A model generated the notes under the pieces. The model saw only the letters and a list, made by a program, of their open reading frames with translations. It was not told the DNA's origin and did no database searches. Both the position numbers and the translations under genes were made by a program. Source: Candidatus Nanosynbacter sp. TM7-087 (lineage in GTDB: Bacteria; Patescibacteriota; Saccharimonadia; Saccharimonadales; Saccharimonadaceae). Taken from it: DNA of 64,000 nt. Below are positions 32,544 to 40,740 of this stretch, in pieces. The stretch lies in the NCBI RefSeq assembly GCF_022828365.1, contig NZ_JAJQJU010000001.1:372001-436000 (forward strand). Direction: 5' to 3'. Positions within the stretch are counted from its first letter, which is position 1. The number at the start of each line of letters is the position of its first letter.

Positions 32544-33019
32544 TGAATCACGAATCTAATAATCATTGCAATACAAAAAATTCAATCAAACGTATGGCGC
32601 TATCGGCAAGTTTACACTGCCTGGCGGGATGTATGATCGGTGAGATGATCGGCGTTACCATCGGCACGCACGCTGGATTTGCGCCACATACTACGGTCAT
32701 TCTGGCATCAGTCTTAGCTTTCATTTCCGGCTACACCGCGTCAATCATACCACTAGTACGCGCCAAATTATCGCTCATGAAATCCTTAAAGTTAGTTTTT
32801 GCCGCCGACACACTATCCATACTGTCAATGACCGTCGTAGACAACATAATCATGCTAATCATTCCGGGCGCCATGGATAAGAACTTAGCTCATCCGATTT
32901 ATTGGGTTAGCCGGCTAATTTGTATGTTCGCCGCGTTTGCCGTATCGTATCCCGTCAATCTATATTTGTTACGCCGAGGCAAAGGTCACGCATTGACTCA
33001 TCATTATCATCACATGTAA
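32543..33019 (+). CDS. DUF4396 membrane protein, metal-associated
   Basis: 158 residues with four membrane segments. DUF4396 hallmarks are visible: ASLHCLAGCMIGEMIGVTIG, AADTLSILSMTVVDNIIMLIIPGAMD, and YPVNLYLLRRGKGHA. Conserved cysteines, histidines and aspartates in the membrane and a His-rich tail (HALTHHYHHM) suggest metal handling. Co-transcription with the metal sensor supports a role in export or storage of copper or nickel/cobalt. No experimental function is known to me. Confidence 0.75.
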   Translation: MNHESNNHCNTKNSIKRMALSASLHCLAGCMIGEMIGVTIGTHAGFAPHTTVILASVLAFISGYTASIIPLVRAKLSLMKSLKLVFAADTLSILSMTVVDNIIMLIIPGAMDKNLAHPIYWVSRLICMFAAFAVSYPVNLYLLRRGKGHALTHHYHHM

Positions 33020-33064
33020 TTTATTTGTTTTGATTTTCCCTATCATCTCGCTTATACTTAAACT

Positions 33065-34651
33065 ATGAAAATTTGGCAAGATGTCGCCTCTCTTTATCAA
33101 ATTTATCCGCGCAGTTTTCTAGATACGAATGGCGATGGAATTGGCGATTTGAACGGCATTACCGAGAAGCTGGATTATTTATCATGGCTGGGTATCGATT
33201 CGATTTGGATTTCCCCATTCTTCGTGTCGCCGCTAACTGACTTTGGTTATGATATCGCAAATTATCGAGCAATTGATCCGACTTTTGGTCAAATGGAAGA
33301 TTTCCAAGCACTACTTAAAAAGGCTCACAACCTCGACATTAAAGTTATGATCGACCTCGTTCCCTGCCACACTTCAGATCAACATCCGTGGTTTCAAGAA
33401 TCCAGATCTTCACGCGACAACCCCAAGCGAAATTACTATATTTGGCGCGACGGAAAAGATAATAGCGAGCCTAACAATTGGCGAAGTTTGTCTGGCGGCA
33501 GTTCGTGGGAATTTGACGAGCTCACCGGGCAATTTTACCTGCATTCATTCCTGAAAACGCAGCCAGATCTGAATTGGGATAATCCTGAAGTACGTGCTGA
33601 AATAAAAAACATAGTGCGATTTTGGTTTGATATGGGCGTTGATGGAATGCGCGTCGATGCAATTTGGGGAATTTCCAAAGATCCTGATTTTAAAGACGAC
33701 TCTACAAATCCTGATTTTTATGGCAATCCAGACAATTACGGAGCATTTATTCATGACCGCTGTAAAATGGGACCGCATTTTCAGAAATATTTGCAAGAAT
33801 TGGCGTCAGTCTGCGACGAATATAACGACAAGCAAATGGTGTTTGAATTTTATCCCGACGATAAGCTGGGCGATATCTATCATCAATACAGCCAAATCCT
33901 GACAGTTCACCCAAAAGCCTCGGCGTTTTTTATGGAATATCGTGACAACGAATGGCACGCTAAAAATATTGAGAAAAAAATTGAGAATTATCTACAATCA
34001 GCAAGCTCAACCACGCCATTTTTCTGCATCGGAAATCACGATCAGCCGCGAATTGTCTCCAGATTGGGCGAAGAACGTGCCCGCGTCCTCAGCTTCTTAA
34101 ATCTCCTCACTCCAGGAATTAGCGTGATATATTACGGCGACGAAATTGGCATGATGAATGGAGAATTGACCGCTGACGACATTCGAGATAATTTTAGTCC
34201 CGCCAATTCTGTTGTTGACAGTCGAGATTTGGAGCGCACGCCGATGCAATGGAATGATTCGCAATTTGCAGGCTTTTCAAGCGCAAAACCTTGGCTTCCC
34301 GTTAATAATAATCACACGAAGATTAACGTTGATAGCGAAAAAATCGCAAACGATTCTCTGCTTAATATGCACCGAAAGCTGCTAAAATTGCGCCAAACTC
34401 TCCCGATTCTTAAAAATGGCGATTTGAGTATTGTAGAAAACACCGGCAACGGATTTATTCTTGGATTAAAAAGAGGACTGGTTGGTCAACGTGCTTACAT
34501 TTTCATCAATTTCGCAGACGAGAAACAAAGCTTCTCCGTTCCAGAAAACGCCAAGATTATCACCTCGACTCACTCTGTCAATTTAATTACCGCAGAAAAT
34601 CTCCAAATGACAATTCCAGGACATTGCGGGGTTTTGCTTATTGTCCAATAA
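33065..34651 (+). CDS. GH13 alpha-glucosidase (oligo-1,6-glucosidase-like)
   Basis: 528 residues. Hydrolyses alpha-glucosidic bonds in small oligosaccharides in the cytoplasm. The GH13 regions are present: DLVPCHTSDQHPWF, the nucleophile in GMRVDAIW (about 196), an acid/base region MVFEFYP (about 259), and IGNHDQPR (about 323). The N-terminus (DVASLYQIYPRSFLDTNGDGIGDLNGI) is typical of the oligo-1,6-glucosidase/trehalulose group. No signal peptide. It starts 6 bases after TATACT with TTGATT 17 bases before, so a leaderless mRNA is likely. Confidence 0.85.
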   Translation: MKIWQDVASLYQIYPRSFLDTNGDGIGDLNGITEKLDYLSWLGIDSIWISPFFVSPLTDFGYDIANYRAIDPTFGQMEDFQALLKKAHNLDIKVMIDLVPCHTSDQHPWFQESRSSRDNPKRNYYIWRDGKDNSEPNNWRSLSGGSSWEFDELTGQFYLHSFLKTQPDLNWDNPEVRAEIKNIVRFWFDMGVDGMRVDAIWGISKDPDFKDDSTNPDFYGNPDNYGAFIHDRCKMGPHFQKYLQELASVCDEYNDKQMVFEFYPDDKLGDIYHQYSQILTVHPKASAFFMEYRDNEWHAKNIEKKIENYLQSASSTTPFFCIGNHDQPRIVSRLGEERARVLSFLNLLTPGISVIYYGDEIGMMNGELTADDIRDNFSPANSVVDSRDLERTPMQWNDSQFAGFSSAKPWLPVNNNHTKINVDSEKIANDSLLNMHRKLLKLRQTLPILKNGDLSIVENTGNGFILGLKRGLVGQRAYIFINFADEKQSFSVPENAKIITSTHSVNLITAENLQMTIPGHCGVLLIVQ

Positions 34652-34664
34652 TAAAAACACTCAA

Positions 34665-34979
34665 CTAGAATAAGGCTCCAGTTTCAGTATCACACTCTTC
34701 TATAGGATAAACGCCCGCACATCGAGCCGCCAGATCTGCCATTTTCTTTTTAGTTTTCTCATCGTCGGCAGCCTCGGTGAGAGCTTCCAAGTCTGAATAG
34801 TAATCATCAAGAACATCTGGATAGCTGTTTTGGCTAGATTCTGTCGTATCGTTTTCTAACTCCTCGTCACTAACCTTATTAGCTTCTCTATAAGAGCCGA
34901 AGTTACCCAGATTATCGTTCAATATTAGTCGTTGCGAATTTGTGTTTGTTCCACTTGGCAAATAATCAATACACGGCAT
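34665..34979 (-). CDS. Acidic hypothetical protein (104 aa)
   Basis: Not recognised. Acidic, with a serine/asparagine/aspartate-rich centre (SDEELENDTTESSQNSYPDVLDDYYSD) and two cysteines near the end (CAGVYP, EECDTE). An AGGAGG ribosome site and a minus-strand TATAAT about 45 bases upstream support expression. It is convergent with the alpha-glucosidase. Confidence 0.55.
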   Translation of the reverse strand: MPCIDYLPSGTNTNSQRLILNDNLGNFGSYREANKVSDEELENDTTESSQNSYPDVLDDYYSDLEALTEAADDEKTKKKMADLAARCAGVYPIEECDTETGALF

Positions 34980-35193
34980 TTTCTACATTCCTCCTCTTTT
35001 TCACTTTATCTATAAATTATTATACACCGCCACCAGATGTAGTGGTAGAGTTAACTTCACAACACTACCAATCTCCGTCACTCCTATAATTCTCGCTATT
35101 GAGTCGGATTGAGCTATATCTTTCAATGCAGCCAGTGTAGTTGTTCTGTCTACAAGAGGTCATCAATTTCAGATTGCCAACCTCTTCAAACAG
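34980..35193. other. Gene-free stretch, possible small RNA
   Basis: Contains the upstream region of the minus-strand 104-residue gene and, at 35151-35184, an inverted repeat AAGAGGT/ACCTCTT. Nothing else was recognised. ORFs crossing it lack ribosome sites. Confidence 0.3.
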
Positions 35194-35227
35194 AAAACCC
35201 GCTGGCTCTCTACTTCCAGCGGGTTTT
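35194..35227. terminator. Two-way terminator after rsmD operon
   Basis: A perfect 12-bp stem (AAAACCCGCTGG and its complement) with a 10-base loop, giving T runs on both strands. It ends the minus-strand rsmD operon. Confidence 0.85.
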
Positions 35228-35289
35228 GCTATACAACAAAAATCGTCCTGACAAACATCAGAACGAGATTATTAAGTCATACTGTATTT

Positions 35290-35832
35290 TTACAATCGTA
35301 GGAACTTGGTGAGGTGCGCCTCCCCATAACTACGACTGTCCACCACAACAGTTTTGTCTTGAACCGGCACCTCACCTATTCCTGGATGTGATAATATCAT
35401 AGTTCCACCAGGTTTGAGTAGTCTCATTAACTTGGAAACTGTGGAAAACTGTGGATTATGGTACGGCGGATCAGCAAAAATAATATCGAACTCCCCTGTT
35501 GAACTCGCACTTTCCAGCCAATTTACTATCGTTGTTTTTATTACAATAGATTTTTCTTCTACACCCAAAATGCTTATGTTTTCAGCAATTACTCGCTGAG
35601 CGACTCGATCTCGCTCCACGAAAACCGCCGATTCTGCGCCGCGACTTAATGCTTCTAGTCCAACAGCACCAGACCCCGCAAAAGCATCCAAAACCCGCGC
35701 GCCGCGTATCGATTCACCCAAAGAATTGAACATAGCCGAGCGTACTCGCTCGCCCATAGGATGTGTCGTTGAGCCGGGCGGAGTTTTTATGAATCGTCCG
35801 CCAAATTCGCCAGAGATAATCCTAACTCTCAC
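35290..35832 (-). CDS. rsmD: 16S rRNA (guanine966-N2)-methyltransferase RsmD
   Basis: 180 residues. Methylates a guanine of 16S rRNA in the 30S subunit. Motifs: RIISGEFGGRFIKTPPG at the start, RPTsDRVRe-like THPMGERVRSAMFNSLG, SAM site VLDAFAGSGAVGLEALSRGA, and the catalytic FADPPYH. The start is the GTG at 35832, which overlaps the upstream stop as GTGA and gives the normal RsmD N-terminus; the longer frame upstream is coding for another gene. Confidence 0.88.
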   Translation of the reverse strand: MRVRIISGEFGGRFIKTPPGSTTHPMGERVRSAMFNSLGESIRGARVLDAFAGSGAVGLEALSRGAESAVFVERDRVAQRVIAENISILGVEEKSIVIKTTIVNWLESASSTGEFDIIFADPPYHNPQFSTVSKLMRLLKPGGTMILSHPGIGEVPVQDKTVVVDSRSYGEAHLTKFLRL

Positions 35833-36647
35833 TTTTTTTCTGCCTCGAGCTTCCAAATAGACGCCAGCCAGCCCAACATCACCGACTTTATAATAATCGG
35901 CATTAGCTCGTGATTTGTTTGCCAAGCAAGCTCCGTCGTCCAGCCGCTCTTGCTAAAATTGTCATACATTTTCATCGATGCCACGGCGTGAACTTGGTCC
36001 AAATAATACTCACGATAGTCGTGATTTTTCACTTGCAATATCTCATCGTTACTCGGAATTGCGTCCTTAAAACGCGGATATGCTACCACGCTAGCTACGC
36101 CAGCCTCAAACGCCACGTGTGTCGTCATCATACCTTTGGCGCCCCAGAATTTCCAGTTGTTCTTAATCAGTTCAATTCCGTTATCGCCCTTCATGAGATT
36201 TTTCTTCAAAATTGAGGTTCGCGTCTCCAACCCTTCACCGCCGCGAAGTTCTGCCATAGCCTGTTCCAGAGGAAAATGATGAGCCGGAGTCAAACCATCG
36301 GTAATCGCATGTGCCATCCAAGCCGCCTCAAACGCTGCTCGCTCGGAATTATTTGTTCGTAGTGCTCGGGCTAAATTGCCAATATGTCCGTCAATCATCT
36401 CCAAAAGTGCAGTGTCATTCGGATCGTCCGGATTTATAAAATGCCACGGCTCGTCCACAGCCGGACTCTTTCGCTTGACGCCATCAGGACCATTCTTGCC
36501 CTCAAAATGAAGAATGTTTTTAATGTCAGGAAAATCACACCAATCAGGAAGAATTGGTTTTATATTTCTCCTTGCGACTCGATCTATTTTTTGGTGGACG
36601 CCAATAAATCGACCAGAGCTATCCCTAATTGTTGTTCCTGCATACAT
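35829..36647 (-). CDS. Zinc phospholipase C/P1 nuclease-like helical protein
   Basis: 272 residues. Histidine and aspartate spacing (DEPWHFINPDDP, MIDGHIGNLARAL, then AAWMAHAITDGLTPAHHFP) resembles the metal-binding pattern of zinc-dependent phospholipase C and S1/P1 nucleases. No signal peptide is seen. It lies between recG and rsmD in a tight minus-strand operon (1-base gap and 4-base overlap). The activity is not established; another helical metal-binding hydrolase is possible. Confidence 0.5.
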   Translation of the reverse strand: MYAGTTIRDSSGRFIGVHQKIDRVARRNIKPILPDWCDFPDIKNILHFEGKNGPDGVKRKSPAVDEPWHFINPDDPNDTALLEMIDGHIGNLARALRTNNSERAAFEAAWMAHAITDGLTPAHHFPLEQAMAELRGGEGLETRTSILKKNLMKGDNGIELIKNNWKFWGAKGMMTTHVAFEAGVASVVAYPRFKDAIPSNDEILQVKNHDYREYYLDQVHAVASMKMYDNFSKSGWTTELAWQTNHELMPIIIKSVMLGWLASIWKLEAEKK

Positions 36648-36648
36648 A

Positions 36649-38691
36649 TTAATTTAAAACAGTTAATCGCTGATAGCGACTGACGGCGTGCGCCAGATGA
36701 TTATATTGTAGCAAATCTTGCCCCTCTTTGACAAAACGCTCAGCCTCAACTTGGGCACGAGCAATCAACGCCGTATCCGCCAGCGAGGCAATTTTCAAGT
36801 TCAAATCCCCGTGTTGCATTTTGCCGTAAATCTCGCCAGGTCCACGCAATTTCAAATCAACCTCCGCCAAATAAAATCCGTCTTGCGACTTCTCAATCTC
36901 CCGAAGTCGTTGACTCGGCTTATCGTGGCCGCTCATCATCAAATGGCAAAAACTCTGATGCTTCCCGCGCCCAACCCGCCCGCGCAATTGATGCAATTGA
37001 CTCAGTCCGAAATTGTCCGCATTTTCAATCAACATCACCGTCGCATTTGGCACATTCACACCAACCTCAACCACAGTCGTACTCACCAACATATCCAGCT
37101 CGCCGTCCGCAAATTTCTGCATCACTTCAGCTTTTTCTTCAGCAGGAAGCTTTCCGTGCAACAACCCAACTCGACGATGGCTGAAAACAGTCTTGGACAA
37201 TTTATTATATTCCGCCTCCACCGATTTCTTATCATTGTCTGGATTATCATCAATCAACGGACAAATAACGTAAGCTTGGCGACCTTTGGCTAGCTCATTT
37301 TCAATCGATTCGTAAAGCTTCAGAGCTGACGCCGGCGACCAAATCTTAGTCTGAATCGGCTGGCGACCAGAGGGCAGTTCATCCAAAATAGAAATATCCA
37401 ACTCTCCGTACAATGTCAGCGCCAAGCTGCGCGGAATTGGCGTGGCTGTCATGCTTAAAAGATGTGGCATAAAATCAGACTTTTCCAACAAAGCTTGTCG
37501 TTGCTTCACACCAAATCGATGCTGTTCGTCAATCACCGCGAAACCTAATTTATGATACGTAACTTTTTCCTGAATTAGCGCGTGTGTGCCGACCACAACA
37601 TCAATGTTACCGCTAGCCAAGTTGTCCAACAGTTGATTGCGCGCCGCACCTTTCACGTGACCCGTCAGAAGTGCAACAGACACACCAAATGGTGACAATA
37701 ACTCGTCAAGCGTCTTCGCGTGTTGCTGCGCCAAAATCTCCGTCGGCGCCATAATTGCCGTTTGAAAACCAGCCTTAGCCACTTCTGCCGCCACCAATCC
37801 CGCAACGACAGTTTTTCCCGAGCCAACATCTCCTTGTAATAACCGATTCATCGGATGATCAGACTCCAAATCTTGCAGAATTTGCCACGCAGCTCGACGC
37901 TGAGCATTCGTCAAAGGAAACGGCAATTGGTCGACGAAACTCTTCACGACCGACTTATTGAACGGAATTTTCCAGCCTGTTAATCTGGTTTGTTCTTGCT
38001 TGTTAAATTGCGCCGCCAATATCATCTCGAACAACTCTTCAAACGCCAGACGCTCACGACCGCGGGAAATTTCCTCGTGAGTTTTTGGCGCGTGAAGAAA
38101 TTTAACTGCCTCAGAACGACTAACCAATTTTTGGCGCTGAATAATATTTTCCGGCAAAGTCTCGGGCAAAAAATCCATAATTGGACGAATATTTTTCATC
38201 AAATCTTGCACGGTTTTCGGGCGGATACTTTTAATCGATTTATAAACTGGCTGAATTCCAGAATTATTTTCCGCAGTAGTTTTGGCAATTTCTTTTGCCA
38301 GCTCGACGGACGGATTATTGATTTGATAGCGATTATATTGCATACCAAATTGGCCAGAAAAAATAAATTCCGCATCAGATTTTAATTGCGTTTCGCGGTA
38401 CGGCTGATTGAACCAAACCGCCTTAACTTTGCCTGATTTATCCGCCAAAACCGCGGTCGTGATTCTAAGTCCGCGCCGAACAATACGCGTCGAAACCGAC
38501 TCGCAGTGCGCCTTAACAGTAACTTTTCCCGGCTGAAGATCTGCGATATTAACCGCAGTTGAATAGTCGTCATATGCTCGCGGTAAGAAATTCAGGGCAT
38601 CAGAAACCGTCGTAAGACCGGCCACTGCTAGAGCCTGAGCGGTTTTTGGCCCGACGCCTTTAATTTGCTCGAGAGGAGTTGTTAGCTTCAT
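36649..38691 (-). CDS. recG: ATP-dependent DNA helicase RecG
   Basis: 680 residues, full family length. Rescues stalled replication forks by branch migration. N-terminal wedge (GVGPKTAQALAVAGLTTVSDALNFLPRAYDD), Walker A QGDVGSGKTVVA, DEQH-type box VIDEQHRFGVKQR, motif III TATPIPRSLAL, and the C-terminal STTVVEVGVNVPNATVMLIE with QLHQLRGRVGRG. It follows the HAD gene without a gap. Confidence 0.95.
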   Translation of the reverse strand: MKLTTPLEQIKGVGPKTAQALAVAGLTTVSDALNFLPRAYDDYSTAVNIADLQPGKVTVKAHCESVSTRIVRRGLRITTAVLADKSGKVKAVWFNQPYRETQLKSDAEFIFSGQFGMQYNRYQINNPSVELAKEIAKTTAENNSGIQPVYKSIKSIRPKTVQDLMKNIRPIMDFLPETLPENIIQRQKLVSRSEAVKFLHAPKTHEEISRGRERLAFEELFEMILAAQFNKQEQTRLTGWKIPFNKSVVKSFVDQLPFPLTNAQRRAAWQILQDLESDHPMNRLLQGDVGSGKTVVAGLVAAEVAKAGFQTAIMAPTEILAQQHAKTLDELLSPFGVSVALLTGHVKGAARNQLLDNLASGNIDVVVGTHALIQEKVTYHKLGFAVIDEQHRFGVKQRQALLEKSDFMPHLLSMTATPIPRSLALTLYGELDISILDELPSGRQPIQTKIWSPASALKLYESIENELAKGRQAYVICPLIDDNPDNDKKSVEAEYNKLSKTVFSHRRVGLLHGKLPAEEKAEVMQKFADGELDMLVSTTVVEVGVNVPNATVMLIENADNFGLSQLHQLRGRVGRGKHQSFCHLMMSGHDKPSQRLREIEKSQDGFYLAEVDLKLRGPGEIYGKMQHGDLNLKIASLADTALIARAQVEAERFVKEGQDLLQYNHLAHAVSRYQRLTVLN

Positions 38692-39447
38692 CTACGAAAC
38701 GGCGTTGATGCCTTCCAGAGCGTAGGCTGTATCTTCCCAACCCCTCACGCCGATTGAATCTACGCCCATTTGCTTCACTGGAAAATCATTGCCGCCTTCT
38801 TCAATTTTGTCACCAAAGAATAGAGTTTCTTCTTTCGACCAGCCATTCAGTTCAAGCAACCTGCCAATTCCATAGGCCTTATCAATTCCCGGAAGCGTGA
38901 TGTCAGTACTGGTCGTACCGCCAATTCGCACCTCAAGCCCAGGCAGCTTCTCCGCCACCTTGTCGCGATATATCGGACGGACATCCTTATATTTTTCAGC
39001 CCACGCATATTTATCTTCAGGTGTAGCCTGCTGACCCAAAGCCGACATAGTAATCTGGCTATGTCGATCTTCAATTATTTCACCCGCAGGATTCTCACAC
39101 CAAATGCCCATTTCCTTCGCAACTTCTTCCAACGCTGCAGTTATCTGAGTTTTTTGCTCGTCAGATAAATCATTCGCGTATTGAATTTTCCATTCATCAT
39201 CAGCGGCGTCAAATCGATAATATCGAGTACCGCAAGTCGGCATCGCGTGGAACTTCTGAAGCAACTCTGGAGTAACGTTCAACCTATCAATCACCTGCTT
39301 CTTTATCTGTTGAAACGTGCCGCCAGTAATCACGCAAACGTCATAATTCTCAAGTAATCGACTAAGAATCCCAGCCATACGATCGCTAATTGGCGACTTT
39401 GTAATTGCTAATGTATCGTCCAAATCAAAACCGATAATTTTCTTCAT
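38692..39447 (-). CDS. HAD-superfamily phosphatase
   Basis: 251 residues. Catalytic aspartates in GFDLDDTLA (residues 6-10), ITGG near 42, and FFGDKIEEGGNDFPV near 215 define a type IIB HAD hydrolase; the layout is phosphomannomutase/sugar-phosphatase-like. Substrate unknown, probably a sugar phosphate. It overlaps tyrS by 1 base and touches recG. Confidence 0.8.
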   Translation of the reverse strand: MKKIIGFDLDDTLAITKSPISDRMAGILSRLLENYDVCVITGGTFQQIKKQVIDRLNVTPELLQKFHAMPTCGTRYYRFDAADDEWKIQYANDLSDEQKTQITAALEEVAKEMGIWCENPAGEIIEDRHSQITMSALGQQATPEDKYAWAEKYKDVRPIYRDKVAEKLPGLEVRIGGTTSTDITLPGIDKAYGIGRLLELNGWSKEETLFFGDKIEEGGNDFPVKQMGVDSIGVRGWEDTAYALEGINAVS

Positions 39448-40667
39448 TATTCATTCTCCCCCATAATTAATACAAATGTGTTTTTACCCTTCTTCAGTAG
39501 CGACGTGTCATTGACGACTTTATTTTCGGCAAGTTTTTCGCCGTTTAGGCTAATAGCTCCAGATTTTAACAATCGCTTTGCTTCGCCGTTAGAGCCAACT
39601 GCACCGGATTCTACCAACGCTCCAATCACATCAATTCCAGCATCAACGCAAGGAATTTCTTCAGCCAAAGCGCTCAAATCATCATCCGACAATTTCTTAA
39701 AATCACCACCACCAAACAAAACTTCGTTCACACGCTCAACAGATTCACGACGCGCGCTACCGTGAACAATATCAGTAATTTCACGAGCCAAAACCTTCTG
39801 CGCCGAACGAGCACCAGGATTTACGGCATGATTTTCAGCAATAGCCTCAATTGTATCGCGATCCAACATCGTAAATATCTTCATATATTCAATCGCGCTC
39901 TCGTCATCGACGTTCAGCCAGAATTGATAGAATTTATAGACGCTGGTTTTATTTTCATCAAGCCAAACCGCGCCACCTTCAGATTTACCGAATTTACGGC
40001 CAGTCGACTTATTGATAAGTAGCGGCGCAGTCATTGCGTAGACTTCAGCGTTTTCTTTTTTACGAATCAGATCCACGCCGGATAATAAATTGCCCCATTG
40101 ATCCGATCCACCAATTTGCAGATTCACGCCATATTGATTAAATAGATGCCAAAAATCATAGCCCTGAAGCAAAGTGTAAGTGAATTCCGCAAAACTCAAA
40201 CCTTTGCCGTTGTTAATGCGCGCCTTGAAAAATTCGCGGCTCACCAAATCTGCCATATTGAAATTCTTACCGATATCGCGAAGAAACGGCAGCAATTCCA
40301 ACTCAGCCAGCCAGTCAGCGTTATCAACCAAAGTAAAATCTCGTCCAGCAAAAATCCTAGAAACTTGGGATTTTAAGGCTTGTTTATTATGCTCAATTTC
40401 CTCGTACGGAAGCAGATTTCGCTCTTCCGTATCACGCATATCGCCAATCATTCCTGTGCCGCCGCCAACGAGCAAAAACACCTTATGTCCGCGCTCCAGA
40501 AAATGTCGAACCATCATATAAACAGCCAAATGCCCAACATGCAAGCTGTCCGCCGAAGGATCTGTCCCCAAATAGAGCGTGAAATTCTCCGAATCGATAA
40601 GTTTGTCGTCAGTAAATGTGGTCTGATTCCAGAATCCACGCCATTGTAATTCTTCTGATAATTTCAT
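39447..40667 (-). CDS. tyrS: Tyrosyl-tRNA synthetase
   Basis: 406 residues. Charges tRNA-Tyr. HIGH-type motif HVGHL within TDPSADSLHVGHLAVYM, tyrosine-binding QGYDFWHLF and GGSDQWGN, the KMSKS variant KFGKS, and a C-terminal S4 RNA-binding domain (KRLLKSGAISLNGEKL). First gene of the minus-strand operon; preceded by a GGAGTG ribosome site and a -10 TATACT. Confidence 0.95.
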   Translation of the reverse strand: MKLSEELQWRGFWNQTTFTDDKLIDSENFTLYLGTDPSADSLHVGHLAVYMMVRHFLERGHKVFLLVGGGTGMIGDMRDTEERNLLPYEEIEHNKQALKSQVSRIFAGRDFTLVDNADWLAELELLPFLRDIGKNFNMADLVSREFFKARINNGKGLSFAEFTYTLLQGYDFWHLFNQYGVNLQIGGSDQWGNLLSGVDLIRKKENAEVYAMTAPLLINKSTGRKFGKSEGGAVWLDENKTSVYKFYQFWLNVDDESAIEYMKIFTMLDRDTIEAIAENHAVNPGARSAQKVLAREITDIVHGSARRESVERVNEVLFGGGDFKKLSDDDLSALAEEIPCVDAGIDVIGALVESGAVGSNGEAKRLLKSGAISLNGEKLAENKVVNDTSLLKKGKNTFVLIMGENE

Positions 40668-40706
40668 ATCACTCCTTTTCTATATATTAGTATATCAATT
40701 TTACAA

Positions 40707-40734
40707 TTGAAGCGAAACATATGCGTGATATAAT
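40707..40734 (+). promoter_or_regulatory. Leaderless promoter of the PBP gene
   Basis: TTGAAG (40707) and TATAAT (40729), 16 bases apart; the GTG start follows 6 bases later, so transcription should begin at or next to the start codon. Confidence 0.7.
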
Positions 40735-40740
40735 AGAATT

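Noticed and set aside
35109-35312. 67-codon plus-strand ORF
   Set aside because: It runs through a perfect terminator hairpin, has no ribosome site, and its product looks random; a small RNA is more likely, if anything.
37990-38385. 131-codon plus-strand ORF inside recG
   Set aside because: Antisense shadow of a conserved gene without a start signal.
40668-40740. T-box leader for tyrS
   Set aside because: The region before tyrS is only about 70 bases and shared with the PBP promoter; it has no T-box sequence or terminator.
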